Below, piece after piece: positions 35,559 through 47,599 of a stretch of 64,000 nt of DNA. Source of the stretch: Rhizomys pruinosus (Eukaryota; Chordata; Mammalia; Rodentia; Spalacidae); contig VZQC01013302.1 in assembly GCA_009823505.1 (NCBI GenBank), positions 5,774,932-5,838,931 of the forward strand, in the 5' to 3' direction. The notes under the pieces are model-generated. The model was not told where the DNA came from. It did not search any database and was given only the letters and a program-made list of their open reading frames with translations. The position numbers and the translations under genes are program-made. Numbering within the stretch: position 1 is the first letter of the stretch; each line of letters opens with the position of its first letter.

Positions 35559-35837
35559 TGTAGAGTGTTACATACCTGCAGTGACCAAATACTGAATGGA
35601 GGCAACAGCTGAGTCTGTGGTCTGATCAGCACCTGAGGCTTTTCCAAAAGAAGCAGAGGACATTCGTATATAAATCCTTGTCTTTCCCACAATAAAGGAG
35701 CTGGCAGATGCTCGAATTTTCCCTGCCATTCATTCAGCTTCTGGAGTTCAGTACTCCTTCGTCTACTCACCTCTTCCTGGTCAGGGCCTTGGAACTCTTC
35801 TGGCTGCTCCAGAGGGTTCCTATATACCTTCGTGCCA
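35559..35837 (+). repeat. 3' LTR
   Basis: About 279 bp, TG start after the polypurine tract and CA end near 35837. Contains a TATA box (CGTATATAAATCC, 35667) and AATAAA (35692). Adjoins L1 sequence on the right. Confidence 0.7.
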
Positions 35838-37558
35838 GAGTAAGAAAACAAATGACCTATTCAAAAGATGGAGTAAAGAGCTGAATAGAGACTTCACAAT
35901 TGAGGAAGTTAAGATGACTGAGAAACATCTTAAAAAGTGTTCAACATTTTATTAATTAAGGAAATGAAAATAAAACCACTCTAAGATATCATCTCACTTT
36001 GATAAGATTGACAGTGATCAAGAAAATAAAAGATACCAATTGCTGGAGAGGTTGTGGGGAAAGGTGAACACGCGTCCACTGCTGGTGGGAATGTAAACTT
36101 GTACAAATATTATGGAAAGCAGTGTGGAGAACCCTTAAAAGACCCAAAATGAGCCTAACATCTGATCCAGTCATATCACTCCTGGATATATACCCACAAG
36201 ACACATGCTACTGCAAAGATGCGTGCACATGCATGCTTATTGCAGCACTCTTCACAATAGGGAAGAATTGGAACCAACCCAAATTCCCCTCAACTGACAA
36301 GTGGATGACAAAAATGTGGTACATCTACACAATGGAGTTCTATTCAGTAGTAAAGAAAGATGACATCATGAACTTTGCAGGTAAATGGATGAAACTAGAA
36401 GCCATTATGCTAAGTGAAGTAACAAAGTCTCAGAAAACCAAATGGGAAATGGTTTCCTTCATTTGTGGACGCCAACATCAAATTCCCAGTTGAAAAGCAA
36501 GCTGAACCATGTTATTGTTATGTTCTTTTTAACTGAAAGCAGCTGTGTTGTGATAATGTAAATCTATTAGTGGGCTCTAAAATCAACCTACTACTTATTT
36601 TCAGACTCTGTAATTGCTCTATATGGGTGGAAGGCATCCATTCATACTTTAGAGTAATGTATAATTAAAGGGGAAAATGTGAATTCATAAACATATTTCA
36701 GAATTAACATACAGTTTATTCTCAGAGGTCATAAATTTGATGCATATGTGATGATTATATATGCATATGTTGGAACAATATGAAGGGGAGGGAGAAAAGA
36801 ACAACATAAAGACTGGGTTAACGAAATGAATGATACAGTTAAACTCCACCCAAAACAATAAGCATCTCCAGTGAAAAACTTAGGAAAGACTGAGAGAAAG
36901 ATGCAAGACATGTACAGAAGAAGGCATGGACAGGGGTGGGGTAAAGGCAGGGAGAGGGCTCTGAGTCTAAATTTGACTGAAATTGTTGGGCCTTACAGGC
37001 TCTCCAAAATTGTGGCCTGTTGGAAATCTCAGCCTGGCTTGAGTTTCACTGATTGTCCCCCGCCTACCAAATAACTTCAGCAAAAGAGTCATGTAAACCA
37101 TTGTAACTACAACGGTCACTATGACCAGGAACTGAAAAGGGGAGGAAGAAAAAGGGGAGTTCTGATAGGCTCAGAGGTACTTCCCTACTCCTGGACAGCT
37201 CATGATCAGTACCTGTCTCCCATTCAGTTCTATGCAATAATCATTACGTACAGCCTACGTGCTATCCGGCCCTTTGAAACGATTGGCTGCCCGCTTGGCA
37301 CCATGGAAACATCTTTGTGGTTTTTGCCTTTATAAACTGCTGTGTTACCCACAATAAATGAGACCTTGCTTGACTTGGCTCCCTGCTGCGTCTGATTGTC
37401 TCCTGGGACAGGGAGGCTGCAGAAAGGGCAAGCGGACACACCTGACCCTCCTCCATCCAGCCAGTCCCACAGGCCCAGGGTTGGCTAAGACCTCCGGTGT
37501 GACCCCCGCATGAAATATAAGGAAATACATACACAACTCATTAATAAAAGTATTAAAA
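35838..37558 (+). mobile_element. Old L1 3' end (ORF2 C-terminus and long 3'UTR)
   Basis: ORF2 C-terminal sequence (35838-36480, with the Cys-rich segment near 36040) then a 3'UTR longer than that of the young L1. Its extra AT-rich part (36490-36780) also occurs in reverse at 1-230. A G-rich tract lies near 36925-36960. The element is interrupted by a solo LTR and resumes at 37511 to a short A-run at about 37558. Confidence 0.85.
36984..37510 (+). mobile_element. Solo LTR with 6-bp TSD (ERVK-type)
   Basis: 527 bp beginning TGTTGGGCC and ending ACCCCCGCA, with TATA-like CCTTTATAAACTG (37328), AATAAA (37354) and a perfect 6-bp TSD TGAAAT (36978-36983, 37511-37516). A 6-bp TSD is usual for class II (ERVK) integrases. 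Inserted in the L1 3'UTR. Confidence 0.83.
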
Positions 37559-38197
37559 AATCACACCCGCCAAAATTCAGGCGTAACTTACAAAATGAAA
37601 ATGAAGATATAATTTGATCATGTGAAATGAAGTTTAATACTATTGAATAATGGTGAAATATGAATTTACACATTGAAATACAGCTACTGCTATGATTTGA
37701 TTCTTGCTTTTCTAACATCTTAAGACATATTGGAGCTAAATCTCCAGTAAACACTTTTCTGAAATTTACCTCTTTAAGAAGTAAATTATATTGTAATAAG
37801 TATGTCACTCAAGATAGGCTAATTGGGACTCTAAATTAATTCTTAGGGGAGAGATTTTTGTCTTCAAAGTATAAGTTGTTAATCAAAGTAGATGCGTTTC
37901 TGTCATTTGTCTCACAGCAGAAAATAAGCCAATATCATGTTCTTTCTTGTCCCTGCCTTCAGAACCATGTACCAAAATAAGTCTCTTCTTATTAAATATG
38001 CTCGTCTGAAATAATCTGTTTTAGAATTAGAAAATGAATTAAGAAATTACATTGTATCAAAATTCTAAAAACGTTGGCTACAAAATCAACATCAGACATT
38101 GTTGACAACATGGAGAATGTGGTTCACTCATACATTGCAAAGTACTACTTAAAGTTAAATGGTTGATCATTCTGAGAGTTTTTGACAATGTCTTATA
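37559..38197. other. AT-rich DNA, nothing recognised
   Basis: About 640 bp without a supported gene or element. Confidence 0.5.
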
Positions 38198-38211
38198 CAA
38201 TTAAATATATG

Positions 38212-40216
38212 CCTTTGACAAAATCCAGCATCCTTTCATGCTTAAAGTACTAGAGGAAATTGGATTGAGGGATCATTCCTCAAGGTAATCAAAGCCATAT
38301 ACAGGAAACCCACAGCCAATATCATCCTAAATGGGGAAATGACAGAAGCATTCCCTTTAAAGGTAGGAACTCGGAAAGGCTGCCCCCTGTCACCACTCCT
38401 CTTCAATATAGTGCTTGAAACGCTTGCTAGGGCAATAAGGCAAGAAAAGGAAATTAAAGGAGTACTAATTGGAAAAGAGGAAGTCAAGCTATCCCTTTTT
38501 GCTGATGATATGATTGTTTACTTAAGGGATGCTAAAAACTCCACCAGAAAACTCCTAGAAATGATTAACAGCTTCAGCAAAGTGGCAGGATACAAAATTA
38601 ACCTTAAAAAATCAATGGCCTTTCTTTACACCAAGAACAAGCAACTGGAGAAAGAATTCAAAGAGACCTTCCCACTCACAATAGCCTCAAAAACAATAAA
38701 ATACCTAGGAACAAACCTAACCAAAGACACCAAAGATCTCTACAACAAAAATTTTAAACCCTTAAAGAAAGAAATTGAAGAAGACATCAGAAGATGGAAA
38801 AACCTCCCATGCTCATGGATTGGGAAAATTAACATTGTAAAAATGTCCATTTTACCAAAACTCTTGTATAGATTTAATGCAATCCCAATCAAAATCCCCA
38901 AGAGTTTCTTCACAGGCTTGGAAACAAAAGTTCTTAAATTCATTTGGAAAAACAAAAGACCCCGAATAGCCAAATCAACCCTGAGTGAAAAGAGCTACAC
39001 AGGAGGGATCTCTATACCAGATTTTAAACTATACTACAGGGCTATAGTCATAAAAACAGCCTGGTACTGGCACAAAAACAGACCTGTTGACCAATGGAAC
39101 AAAACCGAAGATCCAAATCTGAGCACATACAATTTCAGCCATCTCATATTTGACAAGGGGGCCAAGAAACCACAATGGAGAAAAGACAGCATCTTCAGCA
39201 AGTGGTGTTGGCAAAACTGGATCACCACTTGTAGAAGAATGAAATTAAACCCCTACCTCTCACCCTGTACAAAAGTCAACTCCAGATGGATTAAAGACCT
39301 CAACGTGAAACCCCAAACTCTGAAGGTGATAGAAGAAAAAGTTGGCAGCAGACTACAAGACATAGGCGTAGGAAAAGACTTCCTAAATCAGACAGCAGCT
39401 GCACAAGAATTAAGGTCGACAATTGACAAATGGGACCTCATCAAACTCAAAAGCTTCTGTACATCAAAAGAAACAATCAAGGAAGTGAAGAGAAATCCCA
39501 CAGAGTGGGAGGAAACCTTCACTGCAGATACATCTGACAAAGCATTGATTTCCAGAATATATAAACTACTCAAAAAACAAAGAAAAAAGAAAACAAATGA
39601 CCCGCTCAATAGATGGAGCAAAGAACTGAACAGAGACTTCACAAGCGAGGAATTAGAGATGTCTGAGAAACACCTCAAGAACTGCTCAACATCACTAATC
39701 ATTAAGGAAATGCAAATGAAAACCACTTTAAGATATCATCTTACTCCAATAAGACTGGCTAGGATCAAGAAAACAAATGATACCAAGTGCTGGAGAGGTT
39801 GTGGGGAAGGAGGAACACTCATCCACTGCTGGTGGGAATGTAAACTCATACAGCCACTATGGAAAGCAGTGTGGAGAACCCCTGGAAGACTTGGAATGAA
39901 CTTACCACCCGACCCATCCATACCACTCCTGGGCATGTACCCACAAGACTCATCCTGCCGCAGACATACATGCACAGCCATGTTTATTTCAGCTCTCTTC
40001 ACAATAGCAAGGAGCTGTAACCAATCCAAATGCCCCTCAACTGATGAGTGGATAGAGAAAATGTGGTATATCTACCCAATGTCGTCTATGCAGCAGTAAA
40101 GAAAGATGACATCAGGAGCTTTGCAGGAAAATGGCTGGAGCTAGAAGATATCATGCTGAGGGAACACAGTCCCAGAAAAACAAACAACGAATGGTATCCC
40201 TCATCTGTGGATGCTA
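38212..40216 (+). pseudogene. Truncated L1 ORF2 pseudogene
   Basis: Lacks endonuclease and RT fingers; keeps the RT palm with FADDM and the whole C-terminal region with the Cys-rich segment. Small deletions shift the frame near 38266 and near 40080 (the codons for the FYAAVKKDD stretch), leaving 38339-40099 as the longest open piece. Cannot encode a functional enzyme. Confidence 0.9.
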
Positions 40217-40539
40217 GTGACAATTACATAGTTATAAGTATTTCTTGTGCATGGCCCGTTGAGCTTTTGTAAAAGTAGTTGGGAGTGATGCATATTGGAA
40301 ACAACAACAACAACATCAACAACAACAGAAAGGACTGCATCAAAAACTGACTGAAATGGTGAACTTCTGCTCAAAACAGTCAACTTCTTCCACATGGATA
40401 ATTTTGAGAAAGACTGAGAAAGAGATGAAAAGCATGTTTGGCAGAATGCATGAGCTCTGGTGGGGTTGGGGGGTAGGGTGGAGGACATGGGTCTAGATTT
40501 GATAAGGAAAAAAATAAAAAGTAAAAGCAGCAAAAAACC
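38212..40539 (+). mobile_element. Young 5'-truncated LINE-1
   Basis: Starts within the RT domain and runs to an A-rich 3' end. Perfect 14-bp TSD CAATTAAATATATG at 38198-38211 and 40540-40553. Very close to the full-length L1, including a tract of about 830 bp with no visible difference. Confidence 0.95.
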
Positions 40540-40607
40540 CAATTAAATATATGAAATTTTACTGTTAGATATGTTTTCCCTCCAAAGAATTAAAATATAT
40601 ATTCATG

Positions 40608-40852
40608 GGGCTGGAGAGATAGCCTAGCTGTTAAGAGCACTGACTGCTCTTGCAGAGGACCCGGGTTAGATCCCCAGCACCCACATTGTGGCTAAGAACC
40701 ATCTGTAACTCCAATTCCAGGAGAACTCTAGTTCCAGGGGAATCTGAGACCCTCTTCTGACCTCCGCAGCATTGCATGACATGGGTGCACAAACTACATG
40801 CAGACAGTACATTCATACACATACAAAAATAATAATAAATAAATAAATTTAT
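40608..40852 (+). mobile_element. B2 SINE
   Basis: Plus-strand B2 with TSD AAAATATATATTCATG / AAAATATGTATTCATG (40592-40607, 40853-40868), one mismatch. Confidence 0.93.
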
Positions 40853-40868
40853 AAAATATGTATTCATG

Positions 40869-43203
40869 AAAAAACATATATAGAGAAATTCACAACAGAT
40901 TTATCATTTTGATTTCCAAAAGATGAAAATAATCAATATATTCCAACAAATTAATGATAAAAAATGTGATGTTTTAATATCATGACATATTACTCTACAT
41001 TAGAAATAACAAAACTAATTATACATTTAAAAAGTTGTATGAATTTCAAAAAAAAAATTTCAAAAAAATATGAATTTCAAAAAGAGCATTTCCAGCTAAG
41101 GCTTTTATTCCATGCCCAGATCCACATCCAATTGATAACTGCTGAGAAAGTGAGTGTGCGTTTCTTTTAAGTTTGTAACTCCCAGAATGTTCAGTGGACT
41201 ACAAGGGATGAACCCATACCCAACAACATTTGGGAAACTTAAATTAGACTTAATAGGCCTTTAGAAATAATTAAAAAATAAAAACAAAAAGAGCACGTGA
41301 AGTTAAGGGTAGAATTTCAGGGTATGTGTGGAGATGGTGTCTATCAAAAATTCATATAAAATTATCAAAGAACTACTAAAATATTTTAAAATTCATTTCA
41401 AAAAGTCATTTAGTGTATGGTTATAGTCCTATCATGTTTGAGAAAACATGGGTAATGGAAAGGAGAAAAATTGGTGATATATAAGGTTTAGAAACAAAGC
41501 CAGGTTGAGTTTTGTAAATTACAAAAGAATCATAATGTTCCATGTGGTAAGAAAAATGTTTTATATCCATGCCAACATCCTGATTGTGTAACAACTCAAA
41601 TTTCACTATTACTTATTGCAAATGTGTGTATCTATAGAATAAAACAGTGTATTTCATAAAATCCAGGTAAACACACAATATTGCTATTGAAGAAATTATC
41701 TTATTCCTGCATAAGGAAACAACTTACAAATGACAACGAAATATTTTAAACATTGCGATGATTGTTTCTCTCTTTTATAGGATATCTGACAATTAAACTG
41801 AATTGAATAATTTTTGAATAAATTTAGTAGTTTAGCTTAAGGAAAATGGAAAACGTGCTCAGAGAATAGTCCTAAAACTCGGCCCAAATTAATCATTTGG
41901 GACTATTATATATTATACATCGTTGTCGCTACATCATCTCTTGTCATGTTGGGCATTTAATGTATAATCAAGGATTGCAAAAACAGAATAATTAATGTGG
42001 AAGTGAGTAGTACTTGGATGGATTTCATATTCATCAATAATAGGTTCATTTATTGAACATTAACTCTGTTCTTAATACTATTTTGAAGGAAGAATTGCAT
42101 CATCTAGAATAGAAAGGCATTCTCATATCTCATAATTATAGAATAGCTCTAAACTGTTTCAACGTTGCTGATTCTGTATTATGATATGGATTTTCAGAAT
42201 ATTGTTTTTGTCCAGGTATTGTGCAGTCAATCACGCCACATTAAGTCAAACTTTCACCTAACTCATTCCTAGAAATAAACACATTGAATCTGTCTTAATT
42301 GTATTAGCCCTGTTCAAGATGCTAGACAGAAAATCATACATATATAGATACAAAGAAATTGTGATCAAGCAGAATTTGTATTGATTTAGTGGAATCATTC
42401 CTCATATATCTTTCAATGATTAAATATATGAAAATCTCAAATGCAAATCCATAAATACCTACCAAGTGAAATATCTAGAGTTGAAAATATACAATATTCA
42501 AAGTAATACCTTTTACTTGTATAGGTTATTACCAGAAATAAATAAAACAATAAAAGGGCATTTTCAAGACAGAAATGTATGGAAAACTCAATATGAAGAA
42601 AAGAGGGAAGGATTGATACAGCACTTGTCTGACGTGAACAAGCTGTGTTTGATTACCAATAGCATTAGAAAAGGAAAAAAATGAATTTTAAAAGATGGGG
42701 ATAGAGAAACGTTTAGCAGGTAAGAAACATTTCCATAGCAAAAGACCAGATTTCGTTTCCCTGACCTACTTCAGGTACTCCACAACTTCCTCTAAGTCAA
42801 TCTTCAGGAGATATAGTGTCTTCCTGTGGTCTCTGCAGTTACTGCCTGCATTCACCTGGAGAAACTTACACACAGACACACCAGTATCCACATAATTCAA
42901 AATATAGTAAAATGTTTTTAAGGCATTTAAAAGAGATACTCTGATTTATGTGACCGCATGTAATTATTTAATATACATATAATTGGAATTCTTGAAGCAA
43001 TAAAGAAAGTGTCTGAGCCAACAAAAATATTTGAACAACCAACAGTGAAGCATATCCTAAAGTTCAGGTAAATCATAAAATTACAAATTTAAGAAGATCA
43101 ACACATTCAAAGAAAAATAAATACAAAAAGACAAATTAATTAGTATTATGTCTATCATATGTTGGCAACATGGAGGGAAGGAGGATGAGGAGAGAAGGAG
43201 TGA
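40869..43203. other. AT-rich DNA, nothing recognised
   Basis: About 2.3 kb with no supported gene, RNA or repeat apart from short A-rich runs. Confidence 0.55.
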
Positions 43204-43205
43204 GG

Positions 43206-43544
43206 GATATATATATATATNNNNNNNNNNNNNNNNNNNNNNNNNNNNNNNNNNNNNNNNNNNNNNNNNNNNNNNNNNNNNNNNNNNNNNNNNNNNNNNN
43301 NNNNNNNNNNNNNNNNNNNNNNNNNNNNNNNNNNNNNNNNNNNNNNNNNNNNNNNNNNNNNNNNNNNNNNNNNNNNNNNNNNNNNNNNNNNNNNNNNNNN
43401 NNNNNNNNNNNNNNNNNNNNNNNNNNNNNNNNNNNNNNNNNNNNNNNNNNNNNNNNNNNNNNNNNNNNNNNNNNNNNNNNNNNNNNNNNNNNNNNNNNNN
43501 NNNNNNNNNNNNNNNNNNNNNNNNNNNNNNNNNNNNNNNNNNNN
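43206..43544. other. (AT)n run and assembly gap (324 N)
   Basis: A TA microsatellite runs into N at 43221-43544. Any translation through this block is meaningless. Confidence 0.98.
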
Positions 43545-43990
43545 TGCTCCTGCAAGAAGGGAGGAGGGAAAACTGCTGGAGATCACCCGTAGAATGGAAC
43601 GAACTCACACACGTGGAGAGCCGGGGAGGATAGGAACTCGGTTTATTTTCCATCAGTGAGGTCTATATATTTAAGTCTACTGTGCTCTGGGCAAGGAAGT
43701 GGGGAGCAGGCAGAAGGGAGGGGTGAGCCAACTTGGTTCTAATTGGGGGGCTGCAGAGCTCCGGTTTGTGCAACAGGTAACTAGAGATGTGATATTTTTT
43801 GCTCAATGCCTCAAGGGAAGGGACCTGGAACTTTGCAGAGATAGGGAAAAGCAAGAATCATTGTCATATCACGAATCTTCCTGCTACAGATAACTCTGGA
43901 AGCTCACAGAGATATCAGATAACTGGAGATCTCCCGGGACAGGTCTTACATGTTCTTGCTTCAAGTCACACACAAAGTTTCATTCCCACA
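43545..43990 (-). mobile_element. Probable solo LTR, minus strand, abutting the gap
   Basis: On the minus strand it starts TGTGGGAATG and ends GCAGGAGCA. It holds an A/T-rich TATA-like element (reverse of CTATATATTTAAG, 43660) and AATAAA (reverse of TTTATT, 43640) in the right order. The left TSD would be in the gap, so integration cannot be verified. Confidence 0.6.
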
Positions 43991-44111
43991 CAGCAATACA
44001 TCACTATTGTCAATAATAAATACTAAATGATATAATTATGTTAAACGGTTGTAACAATATAACAAATAAATTTTTGGTATGGTATGAAGTATATAGGAAG
44101 TCTCATATGTG

Positions 44112-44256
44112 CTGACCATGGTGGCACACTCCTTTAATCCCAGTACTTGGGAGGCAGAGGCAGGCAAATCTCTGTGAGTTCAAGGGGAGCCTACATAGTG
44201 TGTTCCAGGACAACTGAGGCTACAAGGAGACGTTGTCTCAAAAAGACAAAAAAAAG
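44112..44256 (+). mobile_element. B1 SINE
   Basis: Plus-strand B1 (CATGGTGGCACACTCCTTTAA, ACAACTGAGGCTACAAGGAGA, AAAAAGACAAAAAAAA). TSD approximately AGTCTCATATG / AGTAGCATATG. Confidence 0.88.
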
Positions 44257-44733
44257 TAGCATATGGATGTGTCGATATAAATTTCACATGCCTGAAAGCA
44301 TAGATGTGAAATGGACCTTCGAAATGCAAATATGATAAAGGCTCGATCTCTTTCTACTAGATCCATTCATTCAGTGTTGACTGGATGCAAGGTCATCCAA
44401 TGTGAACAGTATATTAACCTCTTGAGTAGTTGATATAAAGGCATTGCTTTGTTGGCAGTTTGGTCAGGTTGCAGGAAGTAGGTTACTAGTGAAAATTCCT
44501 GAAACTCCATGGAACTGAACTCACAGAATTGATGGTCTAATTATTGATCATATAAATGTATCAGTAACTGTAAATTATGAAATGAAGTTCATTGTATCTT
44601 ACAAAATATTTCATTTCAATATAATTTGGAGAATATATTATTTACTAGTTTAATTTTTGTTTTTGTGGGTGAATTGTAATTCATTGCTACATAAAGGTCT
44701 ATACAGAAAGTGGAATGTTTTGATCCCATTGTA

Positions 44734-44989
44734 GGGGCTGGAGAGATGGCCTAGCGGTTAAGAGCACTGACAGCTCTTGCAGAGGACCCAGGTTCGATCC
44801 CCAGCACCCACATGGCAGCCGAGAACCATCTGAAACTCCAATTCCAGGAGAACTCCAGTTCCAGGGGAATCCTACAACTTCTTCTGACCTCCACGGTGTT
44901 GCACAACACGGGTGCACAGACTTGCATGCAGACAGTACATTCATACACATACAGAAATAAATAAAATTAAAAAAATATATATATATAAA
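44734..44989 (+). mobile_element. B2 SINE with 29-bp TSD
   Basis: Plus-strand B2 starting GGGGCTGGAGAGATGGCC. The flanks 44705-44733 and 44990-45018 are identical over 29 bp. That is longer than the other TSDs in this window (mostly 11-16 bp) and shows no mutation. Confidence 0.96.
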
Positions 44990-45018
44990 AGAAAGTGGAA
45001 TGTTTTGATCCCATTGTA

Positions 45019-45944
45019 AATTAAGTCCATGCCATTCAGAAAAATTTCTTGAGAGTTTAGCAGAAAACATCCTGAGCCTGAATTGTTTATTTCCTCTGAC
45101 ACTCTCCTCATAAAATACAATACACATGAAGTCAATATTTGTGGTTTTATGCCATTATAAACTTTGTAAATACAGTAATAATTTGTCATAACATGTTTAT
45201 TTGTAAGCATTTAGTCCTCTCCATTAGTTTAATAACTAAATTTTTGAATTTTGTGCATTTCGTACAGACCATCTCAATAAATATTAATCACCTTTATGAC
45301 GGGTGATTTTTCTCATTGGCACCCTCCCAAAGCTGAGCTGGAATATTCCTCCCAAAAGACTACTTCTCATGGGATCTGAGGATACTATGTATGCCACTAA
45401 GGTAGAAAACCAATCATTGGTCATACCTAGCTGAATTTACTGAATTTAATACAATTTCTATTTTCTATTACTCTCCCTCTTATTCCCATGAATATGAATT
45501 TCTCAACATTTGTCTTCCAGGATTTACTGATAGTCAATGAGGAAAAGTATAATAATTATATAGTACACTCACCTTCTCCCTCATAGTTTTAGCCAATTTT
45601 ATAAGATCATACCAGCACTTAAATTCATATTGCTATTAAAAATAACTGAATAAAATATGCAAGTTTTCCTGAAATATTACCTAATTGAAGATATTTAGAT
45701 AAAGATGGAAAGACACAGATGTACTCATTTTTGTAGATATTTAAACATTCTATTTTTTATAAATTAACCCAAATTCATATTTTGCTGACATGATTGGAGT
45801 GAATATTAATTGAATAATAGTAAAATAAATTGTGATACAACAAATTTACCTAGTAGTAGCATTTTTGTACCACTGAAGTTATTCGTAGCATATTCTACAA
45901 CTTAAGTCACAATTCTGCATTTCTTAAGAATTGTTTTTATAGTT
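45019..45944. other. Nothing recognised
   Basis: AT-rich, no supported gene or element. Confidence 0.5.
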
Positions 45945-46145
45945 AACTATGTGTGTGCTTTTGTGTCTATTTGTAAGGATATGTACTAAGAGCAGTTACA
46001 TCTGCGGGGGAGAAGACCATTTCTGGTTCTCTGGAATTCGAATTAGGAAAGGTTGTGAACCATTGACAAGGGTACTAGGAACTGTACTCAGATCCCATGG
46101 AGAAACTGTAAGCACTCTTAACCTCTGAGCATTTTGTCCAGTCCT
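45945..46145 (-). mobile_element. Old B2/B3-type SINE
   Basis: Strongly diverged minus-strand tRNA-SINE: GTACTAGGAACTGTACTCAGATCC and GCACTCTTAACCTCTGAGC mark the head region. Confidence 0.6.
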
Positions 46146-47125
46146 ACGCTTATCTTGACTTCATTGTCCTGCCAATTTTTTCACATGTATCTTGAAAGAT
46201 TTTTATGCAGATCTGAATCATCGCCATCATTGACAATTTTTCAAACTGTCCATGAAGTCAGTTTCAACAGATACCCAGTATCTAGACCACTCCTGAAGAG
46301 AATTTTAAGAACAGGTGTGAAAGTGAAAGTAAAATAATAGAAGAGTCTCATGATTATATTTGTTAAAATAATCATACATGTGAAAACTGATTATAAACTT
46401 TTTATAAATACTAGAACAAGGTATAACTATGTTTTGCAAAAAAGTTTCTTGAAGTAATTCATTTCAAACTGATGAACGTGTTGAAGTCTTGTATATTTGA
46501 CATTCAAGTATTGTTAATGTGAATATCATTTAGATTTTTAATCTTACACTATTAAGAGTACCTTATAAAACATTATGTTCTTGCCCATAGTTAATTACAT
46601 TATGCATTATTACTTTGCTTCCTTGTGCTATAAGCAGAAAGATTATATCAATAGTCCCATAGTAGATAACATTAAATATAAGACTTTTTTGACCTTATAA
46701 AAATAAAATATATTTTTGAACTTGTGTCCATATTTATTTTGAGCAACTTTAACACTCTAGTAAATTATCATTGAAATATGTTCATGTAGAATTCAATGAG
46801 CAATTCTTTATAAATAAATGAAATCCCCTATTGTGGGGAAAGAATTAAATATTTTTTATTTATGTGGAAAAGGAAATGAAACACTGTGAAAAATTATTCT
46901 ATGAAATAATACAGTTTTATGAACTATTACTGAATACCTATCATTTGGTTAGATATTGTTAGAAGCTATGCCTATATCCCATATTTCTCCATAGACAGAC
47001 AAATTTTAATTTGAGACAATATTGAGTTCTGGCTGTTATTCATGAATATATTGAAATTTCAAAAATAAAGTAAATTTGCATTTCCTTTCTCATAAAAATA
47101 ACACATATATCAAATGTAATTTATT
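46146..47125. other. AT-rich DNA, nothing recognised
   Basis: No supported gene, RNA or repeat. Confidence 0.5.
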
Positions 47126-47129
47126 TTTT

Positions 47130-47392
47130 TTATTTTTATTTTTTTATTAATTTTTATTTATTTCTGTATGTGTATGAATGTACTGTCTGCATGCAAGTTT
47201 GTGCACCCATGTCGTGCAATGCCACGGAGGTCAGAAGACACCCAAGAAGGTGTCAGATCCCCTGGAAATGGAGTTCTCCTGGAATTGGAGTTTCAGATGG
47301 TGGGTGCTGGGGATCGAACCCGGGTCATCTGTAAGAGTCCCAGGACAGCTGGGGCTACAGGGAGACCCTGTCTCAAAAAGACCAAAAAAAAA
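47130..47392. mobile_element. B2 (minus) joined head-to-head to a B1 3' end (plus)
   Basis: T-rich run, then minus-strand B2 from its tail to GGGTCATCTGTAAGAG (about 47160-47336), lacking its tRNA-like head. It switches directly to CCCAGGACAGCTGGGGCTACAGG...AAAAAGACC(A)n, the last 55 bp of a plus-strand B1. Two 5'-truncated SINEs meet at their truncation points, with A/T tails on the outside. Confidence 0.85.
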
Positions 47393-47599
47393 AAGAGATG
47401 CCAAAGAGCATTAAGGAATTAAAAACAGGGCATAATGATCCCCTGAATCTTGATATTACTAATATTACAATGCATAAAGTTATTCACAAATAAATTATTA
47501 AATCTTCAAACACTTCAACTATACATGATCCTTGATTATACTGTGGTTACAAATAAACCCATTAACAGTCAAAATATTCTAAGTTGAATATGCAGTAAT

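Larger units (their letters stand above)
33402..35837 (+). mobile_element. 3' part of an LTR retrotransposon (non-coding interior, PPT, 3' LTR)
   Basis: The 3' boundary is the clearest part: a polypurine tract (AAAAGCAAAAAGGGTGGGTA, 35539-35558) abuts an LTR beginning TG at 35559. The interior has no retroviral ORF I recognise. It carries two tandem-repeat clusters and a block (34005-34075) resembling 51250-51310 in the ERVK-like relict. No 5' LTR is visible. The left limit is uncertain; 33402-33960 is assigned only by continuity. Confidence 0.55.

Noticed and set aside
43081..43653. Long apparent ORFs on both strands around 43.1-43.65 kb
   Set aside because: They run through 324 N residues and are artefacts. 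The same applies to 53809-54519.
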